From: Isoptericola halotolerans
Lineage (GTDB): Bacteria > Actinomycetota > Actinomycetes > Actinomycetales > Cellulomonadaceae
NCBI RefSeq assembly: GCF_003003075.1
Contig: NZ_PVTX01000001.1
Span: forward strand, 434,001 to 498,000
DNA length: 64,000 nt
Reading direction: 5' to 3'
The position numbers and the translations under genes were made by a program. The notes below the pieces were generated by a model. The model did not search any database. It saw nothing but the letters and a program-made list of their open reading frames with translations, and was not told the origin of the DNA. Positions within the stretch are counted from its first letter, which is position 1; each line of letters begins with the position of its first letter. Below are positions 25,712-36,243 of the stretch, in pieces.

Positions 25712-26740
25712 TCAGCGCGACAGCGCCGCCAGCAGCCGGAAGGCCGCCAGTGCCACGCTCCGGCCGTGGTTGGTCAGCACGACGACGGCGTCGCCGGCGG
25801 CCGGCCGGAGGCACAGCGCCGAGCGGAACCCGCCGGTGCCCCCGCTGTGCCAGATCACCAGGTCGCGCCCGCGGCGTCGCTCGGCCTCGCTCACCGTGCG
25901 CTGCCAGGCGAGGCCGATGCGCGGGCCGTGCTCGGCCATGGCGAGCCGTACCGCTTCGCCGAGCTCACCCGGCGGAGGGTCGAGGTGCGCCCGCGCCCAG
26001 CCCAGGAGGTCGGTGGCCGTCGAGTGCAGGGCTCCGGCGCCGGGCAGGGCGCCGAGATTCCACGGGGCCGCCGGGGTGCGCCGCCGGTGGTGCCCGACGG
26101 CGGCACGAGCGGCCTGCTCGGACGTCGCGCGCTCGCTGGTCCCCGTGTCGGCGAGGGCCAGCGGTTCGGTGGCGTCGCGGGCCACCAGCTCCGCGAACGG
26201 GAGGCCGGCGTGCCGGGCGAGGGCGATGCCGAGCAGGCCGAAACCGCTGTTCGAGTAGGCCTGGCGGCCGGTGCCGGGGGTACGCCGGAGCCTGCCCGAG
26301 CGGATCGCGCCGAGCAGCGCCTCCTCCGAGTGGTCGCGGTACGGGTCCAGGCCGCGGTATGCGTCGAGGGTGCCGCGCAACATCGGCACGTGGACGCGCG
26401 GCAGGCCGGACGTATGGGTGGCGAGGTGCCGCAGCGTCACCGGTGTGCCGCCGCGGCCGAGGTCCGCGACCTCCGGGACCAGGTCCCCGACCGGCACGTC
26501 GAGATCGAGCTGGCCTGCCGCCACGGCACGGGCCAGCGCCAGACCGGTGAAGGTCTTGGTGATCGAGCCGATCTCGAACCTCGTGAGCGCGTCCGGGGTG
26601 CCGCCGTCGGGCAGGGACGTGCGACCGGTGCCGCGCACCGTCATGGTGCCGTCGGGTGCGAGGTGCCCGACGACGACCCCGACGCGGCGGCGGGCCAGCC
26701 GGCCGGCGGCATGTTCGAGGAGCTCGGCGGCGTCGCTCAC
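25712..26740 (-). CDS. serine hydrolase of the class C beta-lactamase/DD-peptidase family
   Basis: 342-residue enzyme with the penicillin-binding fold: SxxK motif SITK at 59-62, YxN motif as YSNSG, and HxG-type third motif as HSGGTGG. No signal peptide is seen, so it is probably cytoplasmic and an esterase-like hydrolase rather than a cell-wall enzyme or lactamase. The GTG at 26740 overlaps the stop of the TetR gene (GTGA), placing the two in one transcript; the much longer upstream open frame belongs to the TetR region. Being co-transcribed with the TetR regulator and opposite the GH3/ABC operon, it may act on the same glycoside or ester compound. Confidence 0.87.
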   Translation of the reverse strand: MSDAAELLEHAAGRLARRRVGVVVGHLAPDGTMTVRGTGRTSLPDGGTPDALTRFEIGSITKTFTGLALARAVAAGQLDLDVPVGDLVPEVADLGRGGTPVTLRHLATHTSGLPRVHVPMLRGTLDAYRGLDPYRDHSEEALLGAIRSGRLRRTPGTGRQAYSNSGFGLLGIALARHAGLPFAELVARDATEPLALADTGTSERATSEQAARAAVGHHRRRTPAAPWNLGALPGAGALHSTATDLLGWARAHLDPPPGELGEAVRLAMAEHGPRIGLAWQRTVSEAERRRGRDLVIWHSGGTGGFRSALCLRPAAGDAVVVLTNHGRSVALAAFRLLAALSR

Positions 26741-27381
26741 GGTGCCGGCGGCAGGTGCTCGGCGCCCCGCAGGACGGCGGCGAGGATCGCCTCGATGGCG
26801 AAGGCGGTGGACTCCGGCAGGGAGACGACCTCCGGGTCGAGCAGCCACTGGGTCTGCAGGCCGTCCATGACGCCGATGACGGCGCTCGCGGCCCGTTCGG
26901 AGTCAGCGAGGGGCACCTCGACGCCCCGGTCGTGGGCCACCTCGCGCAGGGCTGCGGCGATCTCGGTGCGCAGCACCTCGAAGCGGTGCCGGACCCGGTC
27001 GGCGGCGGGGTGCCCGTCGGTGACCGCCTCACCCGTGAGGACGGAGTAGGCCTGGACGATGCCGCGGCGGTCGGTGTTGAGCCGGGCGGTCTTGAGCAGG
27101 TGGCGGAAGAGCTCCAGGCCACCGGGGATGTGCTTGCCCTCGAGATGCTCGACGTCGACGCGGTCGCGGTACTCGAGCACCTCCCAGAGCAGCTTGTCCT
27201 TGCTGCCGAAGTGGTGGAGCACCCCTGCGTGGGTGATGCCCACCTGGTCGGCGACGTCGGCGAGCGAGCCCGCCCGGAAGCCCTTCGACCCGAAGACACG
27301 CGTGGCCGCGGCGAGGATCTCCTCGCGGCGCTCGGCGCGCGGGACGCGGCGGGCGCGCGGGGGCTGCGAGACGTCAGTCAT
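26737..27381 (-). CDS. TetR-family transcriptional regulator
   Basis: Repressor of 214 residues. The N-terminal HTH is classical: RRVPRAERREEILAAATRVFGSKGFRAGSLADVADQVGITHAGVLHHFGSKDKLLWEVLEYRD (about 11-75). The C-terminal ligand domain has a predicted helical core and ends LPPAP. Transcribed away from the GH3 operon, with a 22-bp perfect palindrome 27 bp upstream of its ATG, so it should repress itself and the GH3-transporter operon. It overlaps the serine hydrolase gene by 4 bp. The ligand is probably a glycoside or its aglycone, by context only. Confidence 0.93.
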   Translation of the reverse strand: MTDVSQPPRARRVPRAERREEILAAATRVFGSKGFRAGSLADVADQVGITHAGVLHHFGSKDKLLWEVLEYRDRVDVEHLEGKHIPGGLELFRHLLKTARLNTDRRGIVQAYSVLTGEAVTDGHPAADRVRHRFEVLRTEIAAALREVAHDRGVEVPLADSERAASAVIGVMDGLQTQWLLDPEVVSLPESTAFAIEAILAAVLRGAEHLPPAP

Positions 27382-27407
27382 GTCGTCACCATACTGTGAC
27401 CTGGACT

Positions 27408-27429
27408 ACTTACTGACTAGTCAGTAAGT
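27408..27429. promoter_or_regulatory. 22-bp perfect palindrome, TetR-type operator
   Basis: Half-site ACTTACTGACT is followed directly by its exact reverse complement. TACTGACTAGTCAGTA cores are typical of TetR operators. It lies between the divergent tetR start (27381) and the GH3 start (27475), so a bound repressor would block both promoters. Confidence 0.85.
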
Positions 27430-27474
27430 GTGCTCTACTGGGCGTCGATGTCACCGCAGACAGGAGCAACCCGC

Positions 27475-30114
27475 GTGTCGATGCAGACCGTGCCCAGCAG
27501 CAGCACCGCTGTCGAGAACGGCCTCGAGAACGGCCTCGAGCACGATCTCGAGGCAGCACTCGACGCGCTCGTCGCGCGTCTCACCACCGCCGAGAAGACC
27601 GGCCTCGTCGTCGGCGCCGACATGTGGTCCACCCGCCCGCTCGCGCGGATCGGTCTCGAGCCGGTCGTGATGTCCGACGGACCCGTCGGGGTGCGCGACC
27701 CCCTCGGCGGCGGCACGTCCGCGATGCTCCCCGCACCCTCCGCGCTCGCCGCCACCTGGGACACCACGTCCGCCCGCCGGGTGGGCAGCCTCTTCGCCGC
27801 CGAGGCCCGCCGCCACGGCGTCCACGTCGTCCTGGCCCCGCAGGTCAACCTGCAGCGCACGCCGGTGGGCGGCCGCCACTTCGAGTGCTACAGCGAGGAC
27901 CCGCACCTGACGGCGGAGCTCGCCGTCGCCGTCGTCGGCGCCGCGCAGGAGGACGGCGTGGCCATGTGCGTCAAGCACTACGTCGCCAACGACTCCGAGA
28001 CCGACCGCACGCGCTACCTCGCCCGCGTCGACGCCCGCACCTTGCGCGAGGTCTACCTGGCACCCTTCGAGCGGCTCGTCGGGGCCGGGGCCTGGAGCGT
28101 GATGGGCGCGTACAGCGGCATCGACGACGGCGCCACCGCCGCGCCCGCCCTCGAGCACCGTCCCCTGCTGACCGGCGTCCTCAAGCAGGAGTGGGGCTTC
28201 GACGGTCTCGTCGTCTCGGACTGGGTCGCCACGCAGTCGGTCGCCGCCGCCGTGCGCGGCGGCCTCGACCTCCAGATGCCCGGTCCCGACGGCGCGTGGG
28301 GAGACGGCCTGGACGCCGCGCTCGCGGGCGGCGAGATCGAGGAGGCCGAGCTCGACGACAAGGTCCGGCGCCTGCTGCGGCTCGCCTTCCGCGTCGGCCG
28401 GCTGACGCTGCCCGACGGCGGCACCCCGGACGGAGGACCGGCCCGCGTCACGCCCGGGTCGCCGGCACCGACGGGATCCGCACCGACGGGATCCGCACCC
28501 GGGGCATCCGCGCCGGGTTCGCCGGGGGACCGCGCGAGGTTCCTGCGCGAGCTGGCCGCCCGTGCCGCCGTCGTGCTCAAGGACGATGCCGGCCTGATCC
28601 CGCTGCCCGGCGTCGAGGAGGGCGTCCCGCTGCGGGTCGCGCTGCTCGGTGCGTCCGCCGTGGACCCGTTCTTCCAGGGTGGCGGCTCCTCGTTCGTGGT
28701 GCCCGAACGGCTGTCCTACCCCGCCGAGGCGCTCGCCGACGCCCTGCCCGCGGGCTCCCACCTCGACGTGGTCGCGGGCTCGCGTGCCCTGCGCAACCCG
28801 GCTGCGCTCGACGTCGGCCGCTGCACGGACCCTCTGACCGGAGCACCCGGCATCCGCGTCGAGCTGCTCGACGCGGCGGGAGAGGCCCGGCGCGCCGAGG
28901 TGCGCACCACCTGGGACGGCTGGTACGGCGAGGTCGGGCCCGAGGACGCCAGCCTGCGGCTCACCGCACGCGTCGACACGAGCGAGCTCGGAGCCCACGA
29001 GCTGGGTGTCGGCACCGTCGGCGTGCACCGCGTCACCGTGGACGGGCGGCTCGCCTCCGCGGGCGACGTCGTCGCGACCGAGGACGTCATCCTCGCCTCG
29101 ACGCACAACCACCCGGTGGCCGGGACGGTGGCCGTCACGGGACCGACCACCGACCTCGTCGCCGAGCTGCAGGTGGTCCACCCCGTCGGCTACGACCGGT
29201 TCGTCCGGGCCGAGATCGTGCACCGCCGCCCCGGCCCGCGCGCCGAGGAGGAGCTCCTCGCCGCCGAGGCCGCGGCGCGCGCCGCGGACGTCGCCGTCGT
29301 CGTCGTCGGCACCACCCACGAGGTCGAGTCCGAGGGCTTCGACCGGACCGACTTGCACCTGCCCGGCAACCAGGACGAGCTCGTCCGGCGGGTGGTCGCC
29401 GCCAACCCGCGCACCGTCGTCGTCGTCAACGCCGGCGCCCCGGTGCTGCTGCCCTGGCTCGAGGAGGTGCCCGCCGTCGTGTGGGGCTGGCTCGCCGGGC
29501 AGGAGGCGGGGGCGGCTCTGGCCGACGTGCTCACCGGCGTCACCGAGCCGTCCGGACGCCTGCCCTGGACCCTGCCGGCGCGGGCCGAGGACGTGCCGGT
29601 GCCGCACGCCGTCCCGGTCGGTGGGGTCGTCGACTACGCAGAAGGCCTCGACGTCGGCTACCGCGCCTGGGAACGGCACGGCGAGCCGGCCGGCGGCCCG
29701 CGGCCCGCGGCGCCCTTCGGCCACGGCCTCGGGTGGACCACGTGGGACTACGAGTCGGCCGCGCCGGACGGCGGGAGCCGCCTGGCCGCCGCCGACGAGG
29801 ACGTGCAGGTCCGCGTCCGGGTGCGCAACACCGGACGCCGGACCGGGCGCGAGGTCGTCCAGGTGTACGTGGAGCCGCCGCCCGGCACCGCGCAGGGCGA
29901 CCCGGCGCGCCCCGTGCGCTGGCTGGGCGGCTTCGCCGTCGTCGACGCCGGACCGGGCGAGGCCGCCGAGGCGGTCGTGACCGTCCCCCGCCGCGCGCTG
30001 CAGGTCTGGGACGCCTCGGCCGGCTGGACCACCCCGCCCGGCACGTACCGGCTCCGCGCGGGCCGGTCGGTGCGCGACCTGCGCCTGGACGTGGACCTGC
30101 ACGTCGACGCGTGA
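27475..30114 (+). CDS. GH3 beta-glycosidase with PA14-like insert
   Basis: Cytoplasmic (no signal peptide) beta-glucosidase-type enzyme, 879 residues. GH3 N-terminal barrel about 50-310 with GPVGVRDP, MCVKHYVANDSE and nucleophile Asp249 in VVSDWVAT; the C-terminal alpha/beta sandwich contains VALLGASAVDPFFQGGGSS, and a fibronectin-III-like end (VRVRNTGRRTGREVVQVYVEPP). Between sandwich halves sits a region resembling a PA14 domain (about 430-560, TWDGWYGEVGPEDASLRLTARVD), as in several beta-glucosidases where it shapes substrate choice; the acid/base Glu is probably in THEVESEGFDR. A 35-residue Pro/Gly/Ser linker (near 325-350) is unusual. GTG 27475 with AGGAG 9 nt upstream is preferred over ATG 27448. 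First gene of the operon. Confidence 0.93.
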   Translation: MSMQTVPSSSTAVENGLENGLEHDLEAALDALVARLTTAEKTGLVVGADMWSTRPLARIGLEPVVMSDGPVGVRDPLGGGTSAMLPAPSALAATWDTTSARRVGSLFAAEARRHGVHVVLAPQVNLQRTPVGGRHFECYSEDPHLTAELAVAVVGAAQEDGVAMCVKHYVANDSETDRTRYLARVDARTLREVYLAPFERLVGAGAWSVMGAYSGIDDGATAAPALEHRPLLTGVLKQEWGFDGLVVSDWVATQSVAAAVRGGLDLQMPGPDGAWGDGLDAALAGGEIEEAELDDKVRRLLRLAFRVGRLTLPDGGTPDGGPARVTPGSPAPTGSAPTGSAPGASAPGSPGDRARFLRELAARAAVVLKDDAGLIPLPGVEEGVPLRVALLGASAVDPFFQGGGSSFVVPERLSYPAEALADALPAGSHLDVVAGSRALRNPAALDVGRCTDPLTGAPGIRVELLDAAGEARRAEVRTTWDGWYGEVGPEDASLRLTARVDTSELGAHELGVGTVGVHRVTVDGRLASAGDVVATEDVILASTHNHPVAGTVAVTGPTTDLVAELQVVHPVGYDRFVRAEIVHRRPGPRAEEELLAAEAAARAADVAVVVVGTTHEVESEGFDRTDLHLPGNQDELVRRVVAANPRTVVVVNAGAPVLLPWLEEVPAVVWGWLAGQEAGAALADVLTGVTEPSGRLPWTLPARAEDVPVPHAVPVGGVVDYAEGLDVGYRAWERHGEPAGGPRPAAPFGHGLGWTTWDYESAAPDGGSRLAAADEDVQVRVRVRNTGRRTGREVVQVYVEPPPGTAQGDPARPVRWLGGFAVVDAGPGEAAEAVVTVPRRALQVWDASAGWTTPPGTYRLRAGRSVRDLRLDVDLHVDA

Positions 30115-30179
30115 CCCTCCGACGACCCCGACGACCCCGAAGAAGACCCGAGAAGAAGACTCGTGCAAGGAGGCACACC

Positions 30180-31868
30180 GTGAGTATTCGCAAGCTGTCG
30201 ACGGCCGTCGCCGGCGCCGCCGTCGTCGCCCTGCTGGCGACCGCGTGCGGCGGTGGCGGCACCACCGCCACCGACGACCCGGACGCCCGGACAGGAGGCG
30301 GCACCGGAGAGGTCCTGACCGTCGGCATGCCGAACGGGACGCAGACCGAGAACCAGTCGCCCTTCGCGACCGGTTCGGCCGCCCTGTCCCTCGGCTACGC
30401 GTTCGTGATCTACGAGCCGCTCATGATGCTCAACGACGCCCGCCCCTCCGAGGAGCCGCAGCCCTGGCTCGCCGACTCCATCGACTGGAGCGACGACTAC
30501 ACGCAGGCGGTCATCACGCCGCACGAGGGGATCACCTGGTCCGACGGCGAGGAGTTCGACGCCGAGGACATCGCGTTCTCGATCCAGCTCCGCCAGGACT
30601 TCGAGGGCATCAACACCTCCGCCCTGCCGATCGAGGCGGTCGAGTCCGACGGCTCGACAGTGACCGTGTCGTTCGCGTCGCCGCAGTTCGTCAACCAGGC
30701 CAAGCTCGCGGACATGCTCGTCGTGCCCGAGCACCTCTGGGCCGACGTCGAGGACCCCACCACCTTCACCAACACGGAGCCGGTGGGCACCGGCCCGTAC
30801 ACGCTCGAGTCCTGGACACCGCAGGCCGCCACCCTGGTGGCACGGGACGACTACTGGGGCGGCGACCTGGCGGTGCCGGAGATCCGCTACTCGTCGTACA
30901 ACGACAACAACGCCCTGACGACGGCGCTCACCACGGGCGAGGCCCAGTGGGGCTGGACGTTCATCGCCGACTACGAGAACGTCTACATCGCCCAGGACCC
31001 GGAGCACTACCACCAGTACGCCGCCGCCGGGCTCGGCATCGACGCGCTGTTCCTCAACCTGGAGGAGAAGCCGTTCGACGACGTCGCCTTCCGCCGGGCG
31101 CTCAACATGGCCATCGACCGGGGTTCCCTCACCGAGGTCGCCACCTCCGGCGTCAACCCGCCGATCACGAGCGTCACGGGCCTGCCCCTGCCGGCCGGCG
31201 AGGATTTCGTGAGCGACGAGTACGCGGGCCAGGAGTACGCCGTCGACGTCGAGGGTGCCAAGGCGCTGCTCACCGACGCCGGCTACACCGGGGTCGGGGA
31301 GAAGCTCGTGGACCCGGACGGTGAGCCCGTCGCGTTCGAGCTCACCAACCCGGCCGGCTGGAACGACTACCTCACCGCGCTGGACCTCATCAAGAACGCG
31401 GCGGCCGAGCTCGGCGCCGAGGCCACCGTCCAGCCGGCGAACGCCGACGGCTGGTTCGCGGACATCATCCCGCCGGGCAACTTCGACGCCACGCTGCACT
31501 GGACCGACGGCGGCGCCACGCCCTGGGACCTGTACGCCAACCTCATGGACGGCGCCCAGTACCAGCCGCTCGGCGAGCCGGCGACGTGGAACTTCGGCCG
31601 CTACCAGGACGAGGACGTCACCGCGGCGCTCGCCACCTACGCGGCCACCACGGACGACGCCGAACGCTCGGAGGCGCTCGCGACCATCCAGCAGCACTTC
31701 GTGGAGGACGTGCCGGCGATCGCCGTCTGGGCCCGGCCGGCGACCGCGCAGTACTCGTCGCTGAACTACGTCGGCTGGCCCTCCGAGGAGGACCCCTACA
31801 ACCAGCCGCAGCCGACCGGGTCGCAGGCCGCGCAGATCCTGCTGAACCTCGAGCCGGCCGCGGGCTGA
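30180..31868 (+). CDS. ABC transporter substrate-binding lipoprotein, family 5 (DppA/OppA fold)
   Basis: Extracellular lipid-anchored receptor, 562 residues. The GTG at 30180 follows AGGAGG by 7 nt; signal peptide [23 protein letters not shown] has Cys23 in a LATAC lipobox. Family-5 SBP features: [34 protein letters not shown] and [11 protein letters not shown]. Although the family is named for peptides, it also includes receptors for cello- and other oligosaccharides, and the gene lies between a GH3 enzyme and the rest of the transporter, so a beta-linked sugar or plant glycoside is the likely ligand. A strong hairpin follows the gene. Confidence 0.92.
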   Translation: MSIRKLSTAVAGAAVVALLATACGGGGTTATDDPDARTGGGTGEVLTVGMPNGTQTENQSPFATGSAALSLGYAFVIYEPLMMLNDARPSEEPQPWLADSIDWSDDYTQAVITPHEGITWSDGEEFDAEDIAFSIQLRQDFEGINTSALPIEAVESDGSTVTVSFASPQFVNQAKLADMLVVPEHLWADVEDPTTFTNTEPVGTGPYTLESWTPQAATLVARDDYWGGDLAVPEIRYSSYNDNNALTTALTTGEAQWGWTFIADYENVYIAQDPEHYHQYAAAGLGIDALFLNLEEKPFDDVAFRRALNMAIDRGSLTEVATSGVNPPITSVTGLPLPAGEDFVSDEYAGQEYAVDVEGAKALLTDAGYTGVGEKLVDPDGEPVAFELTNPAGWNDYLTALDLIKNAAAELGAEATVQPANADGWFADIIPPGNFDATLHWTDGGATPWDLYANLMDGAQYQPLGEPATWNFGRYQDEDVTAALATYAATTDDAERSEALATIQQHFVEDVPAIAVWARPATAQYSSLNYVGWPSEEDPYNQPQPTGSQAAQILLNLEPAAG

Positions 31869-31878
31869 CCGGGTTCCC

Positions 31879-31912
31879 GGCGTGACCGGCGGTCCCCGCC
31901 GCCGGTCACGCC
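31879..31912 (+). terminator. attenuator-type hairpin after the binding-protein gene
   Basis: GGCGTGACCGGCGG (31879-31892) pairs perfectly with 31899-31912 (14-bp stem, 6-nt loop) 10 bp after the SBP stop. There is no T-run. In ABC operons such a hairpin commonly protects the mRNA for the abundant binding protein or reduces transcription into the downstream membrane genes. Confidence 0.55.
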
Positions 31913-31950
31913 GGTGCCCGCCGGTGCCCGCCGGTGCCCGCCGGCGCCCG
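31911..31950 (+). repeat. 10-bp tandem repeat, about four copies
   Basis: CCGGTGCCCG is repeated head to tail (the last copy with one change, T to C) immediately after the hairpin and before the ATPase gene. It adds spacing in the operon and codes for nothing in the chosen annotation. Confidence 0.7.
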
Positions 31951-31988
31951 CCGGACCTGCCCTCCCTCCGAACCCCTCAGGTGATCGC

Positions 31989-33076
<1,088 letters not shown>

Positions 33077-33080
<4 letters not shown>

Positions 33081-34057
33081 GGTTCGCCGTCCGACGCACG
33101 ATCTTCTACCTCATCACGGCCTGGGCCGCCGTGACGATCAACTTCCTCATCCCTCGACTCATGCCCGGCGACCCCGTCACGGCCCTCATGGGCCGGATGC
33201 AGGGCCGGATCGACTCCAACGCGGAGCAGTCCATCCGCGTCCTCTTCGGACTCGACACGGAGAGCTCGGTCTGGCAGCAGTACGTCGACTACTGGGGCCT
33301 GCTGCTGCGCGGCGACCTGGGGCTGTCCTTCACGTTCTTCCCGACGCCCGTCGCCGACATCGTGCAGCAGGCGCTGCCGTGGACGGTCGGGCTCGTGGGG
33401 ATCGCGACCATCATCGCCTTCACGCTCGGCACCCTCGTCGGGACGGCGATCGGCTGGCGGCGCGGCACGTGGGCGGACTCGCTGCTGCCGATCACCACGT
33501 TCTTCTCGGCCGTGCCGTACTTCTGGCTCGGGCTCATCGCCATCACGGTGTTCTCGGTGACGCTGGGCTGGTTCCCCTCGTCGGGCAGCTACGACCGCGG
33601 GCTCGTGCCCACCTGGTCGTGGGAGTTCGTGGGCTCGGTGATCTACTACGGGTTCCTGCCTGCCCTGACGGTGGTGCTGTCCTCCGTCGCGGGCTGGATC
33701 CTCGGGATGCGCAACATGATGGTGACGGTCTCCTCCGAGGACTACGTCACCGTGGCGCACGCCAAGGGGCTGCCCGAGCGCGCGGTGACGGTCGGCTATG
33801 CCGCCCGCAACGCGATCCTGCCCCAGGTGTCCAGCTTCGCGCTGTCCCTCGGGTTCGTCGTCGGCGGGACCCTGATCATGGAGATGGTCTTCTCCTACCA
33901 GGGCATCGGCTACACGCTCTTCCAGGCCGTGAACACCCAGGACTACCCCCTGATGCAGGGCTGCTTCCTGGTGATCACCCTGGCCGTGCTCGGGGCCAAC
34001 ATCATCGCCGACTTCGTCTACGCGGCGCTCGACCCGCGCACCCGTCAGGAGGGCTGA
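33077..34057 (+). CDS. ABC transporter permease (OppB/DppB type)
   Basis: Membrane permease of 326 residues with six helices. N-terminal [34 protein letters not shown] is the hallmark of OppB/DppB subunits, and the coupling-helix EAA region reads [36 protein letters not shown]. Works with the permease encoded immediately downstream (3-bp gap). Start overlaps the ATPase stop. Part of the GH3 operon. Confidence 0.95.
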
Positions 34058-34060
34058 GCC

Positions 34061-35089
34061 ATGACGCACGACGTCACGCTGGCCGAGGCCGAGGCCGAGA
34101 CCGTCACCGAGATGCGGGTCGAGCACGACGACGACCCCCGCCGCGCCAAGAGGTTCCTCTTCCTGCGCAACGGCAAGGCGCTCACCGGCATCGGCATCCT
34201 GCTGTTCTTCGGGATCCTGGCCCTGGTCGGCCCGTGGATCGCCCCCTATGACCCGAACCAGGTCTCCGCCGACCTGCTCCAGCCCCCGACGGCGGCGCAC
34301 TGGCTGGGCACGGACCACACGGGGCGCGACATCCTGTCCCAGATCATCGTCGGCACGCGGGGCGTGCTGGTCGTGGGGCTGATCGCCGGCGTCTCGGCGA
34401 CGATCCTCGGGGTCGTCGTCGGCGTCACCGCCGGGTTCGTCGGCGGCGCGGGCGACGAGACGCTCTCCGCGCTGTCCAACGTGTTCCTCGTCATCCCGCA
34501 GCTGCCCCTCATCATCATCATCGCCGGGCAGCTCCCGACGGCGGGCGGCGTCACGGTCGCGCTCGTCATCGGCGTCACGGGCTGGGCGTGGGGTGCGCGC
34601 GTGCTGCGCGCCCAGACGCTGTCGCTGCGCAAGCGGGACTTCGTCGAGGCGGCGCGCGCCAACGGCGAACGCACCTGGCGGCTCGTGCTCGCCGAGGTGC
34701 TGCCCAACCTCACGGCGATCATCGCCGCGGGGTTCGTCGGCACGGTCACGTTCGCCGTGCTGTCCCAGGTGACCCTGGCGTTCATCGGGATCACGCCCGT
34801 GTCCGACTGGAACTGGGGGACCATCCTGTTCTGGGCGCAGAACAACCTGGCCCTGCAGCGTGGCGCCTGGTGGTGGTTCGTCCCCGCCGGCCTCTGCATC
34901 GCGCTGCTCGGCATGGCCCTGACGCTCGTGAACTTCGGCATCGACGAGTTCGTCAACCCTCGCCTGCGCAGCACGGGCATGAACGCGCGGTTGCTGCGCC
35001 GCCGCCGCATCCGTCCCCGCATCGGCTTCACGCCGGTGCTGCGCACCGGGCCGAGCCCTGACCGTCCGACCTCCGAGGAGCGCTCATGA
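34061..35089 (+). CDS. ABC transporter permease (OppC/DppC type)
   Basis: Second membrane permease, 342 residues. Cytoplasmic N-terminus, then GIGILLFFGILALVGPWIAPYDPNQ, the conserved HWLGTDHTGRDILSQIIVGTR, and an EAA loop with RKRDFVEAARANGERTWRLVLAEVLPNL. A long basic C-terminal tail (about 310-342, RLLRRRRIRPR) is slightly unusual. Stop overlaps the next ATPase start (ATGA at 35086). Confidence 0.95.
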   Translation: MTHDVTLAEAEAETVTEMRVEHDDDPRRAKRFLFLRNGKALTGIGILLFFGILALVGPWIAPYDPNQVSADLLQPPTAAHWLGTDHTGRDILSQIIVGTRGVLVVGLIAGVSATILGVVVGVTAGFVGGAGDETLSALSNVFLVIPQLPLIIIIAGQLPTAGGVTVALVIGVTGWAWGARVLRAQTLSLRKRDFVEAARANGERTWRLVLAEVLPNLTAIIAAGFVGTVTFAVLSQVTLAFIGITPVSDWNWGTILFWAQNNLALQRGAWWWFVPAGLCIALLGMALTLVNFGIDEFVNPRLRSTGMNARLLRRRRIRPRIGFTPVLRTGPSPDRPTSEERS

Positions 35090-36177
35090 CCGCCTCGACC
35101 CTGCACGTCCCGACGGCCGGGCCCGGTGCGGGCGACCCGGTGCTCGAGATCGAGAACCTGTCCGTGGACTACGGCTACACCGACGACGCCACGCACGTCC
35201 TGCGCGACGTGTCCCTCACGCTGCACCGGGGCGAGGTCCTGGGGCTCGCGGGGGAGTCCGGCTGCGGCAAGTCCACGCTGGCGTACGCCGCGATGCGGCT
35301 GCTGCCACCGCCAGGACTGATCACGTCCGGCAGCGTGCACTTCACGGACCGCGACGGGACCCGGACCGACGTGCTGCGCCAGAGCGACGCCGAGCTGCGG
35401 GCGTCGCGCTGGCAGGACATGTCGGTGGTCTTCCAGGGCGCCATGAACTCGCTCAACCCCGTGTTCCGCATCGGTCGCCAGATCGCCGACGGCATCCTGG
35501 CGCACCGGCCGCGGACGACCCGCAAGGAGGCCCTCGAGCAGGCCGCCGGGCTCCTCGAGATGGTCGGGATCAACGCCGACCGCGCGCGCGACTACCCGCA
35601 CCAGCTCTCCGGCGGCATGCGGCAGCGAGTGATGATCGCGATGGCCCTGGCGCTCGACCCGCAGGTGCTCATCATGGACGAGCCCACCACGGCGCTCGAC
35701 GTCGTCATGCAGCGCCAGATCGTCGAGGAGATCGCGGACCTGCGCGAGCGGCTCGGCTTCTCGGTCGTCTTCATCACGCACGACGTGTCCCTGCTGATCG
35801 AGATCGCCGACCGGATCGCCATCATGTACGCCGGCGACGTCGTCGAGGACGCCCGCGCCCAAGACGTCTACCGCCGCCCGCGGCACCCCTACTCGTCGGC
35901 GCTCCTGCACTCGTTCCCCCCGCTGCGCGGCGAGCGGCGCGAGCTGACTGGCATCCCCGGGGCTCCGCCGGACATGCAGCGGATGCCTCCGGGATGCCCC
36001 TTCGCGCCGCGGTGCGCCCACACGACGGACGTGTGCCGCGAGGTGCGCCCGGCGCTGGGGCCGACCGCCCTCGCGGACCGCGGCGAGCAGGAGGCAGCAC
36101 GCCGGGTGGCCTGCCACCTGCACGACGCCGCAGCCGGACGGGGCGGGGGATCGCTGCCGGCGGGCCTCGCCCGCTGA
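35086..36177 (+). CDS. ABC transporter ATPase (OppD/DppD type)
   Basis: Last gene of the operon, 363 residues. Walker A GESGCGKST, Q-loop VFQGAMNSLNP, signature LSGGMRQRVMIAMAL, Walker B VLIMDEPTTALDV, switch His in ITHDVSLL, then the oligopeptide C-terminal extension with HPYSSALLHSFPPLRGERREL and the Cys motif CPFAPRCAHTTDVC ... VACHL, a probable Fe-S-binding element matching that in the partner ATPase. Together with the receptor and two permeases this makes a complete importer dedicated to the GH3 substrate. Confidence 0.95.
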   Translation: MTASTLHVPTAGPGAGDPVLEIENLSVDYGYTDDATHVLRDVSLTLHRGEVLGLAGESGCGKSTLAYAAMRLLPPPGLITSGSVHFTDRDGTRTDVLRQSDAELRASRWQDMSVVFQGAMNSLNPVFRIGRQIADGILAHRPRTTRKEALEQAAGLLEMVGINADRARDYPHQLSGGMRQRVMIAMALALDPQVLIMDEPTTALDVVMQRQIVEEIADLRERLGFSVVFITHDVSLLIEIADRIAIMYAGDVVEDARAQDVYRRPRHPYSSALLHSFPPLRGERRELTGIPGAPPDMQRMPPGCPFAPRCAHTTDVCREVRPALGPTALADRGEQEAARRVACHLHDAAAGRGGGSLPAGLAR

Positions 36178-36243
36178 CGGTGCGCACGCCTCGCCCGCGG
36201 ACCCCACTGCTCGTCCACCGGTTCCTCACACGGAGCAGATACG

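Noticed and set aside
27624-30179. Plus-strand frame running through the GH3 gene into the receptor gene (would make a 1414-residue protein)
   Set aside because: Only the part from 30180 has signal peptide, ribosome site and family match; the rest is an Arg-rich shadow of GH3.
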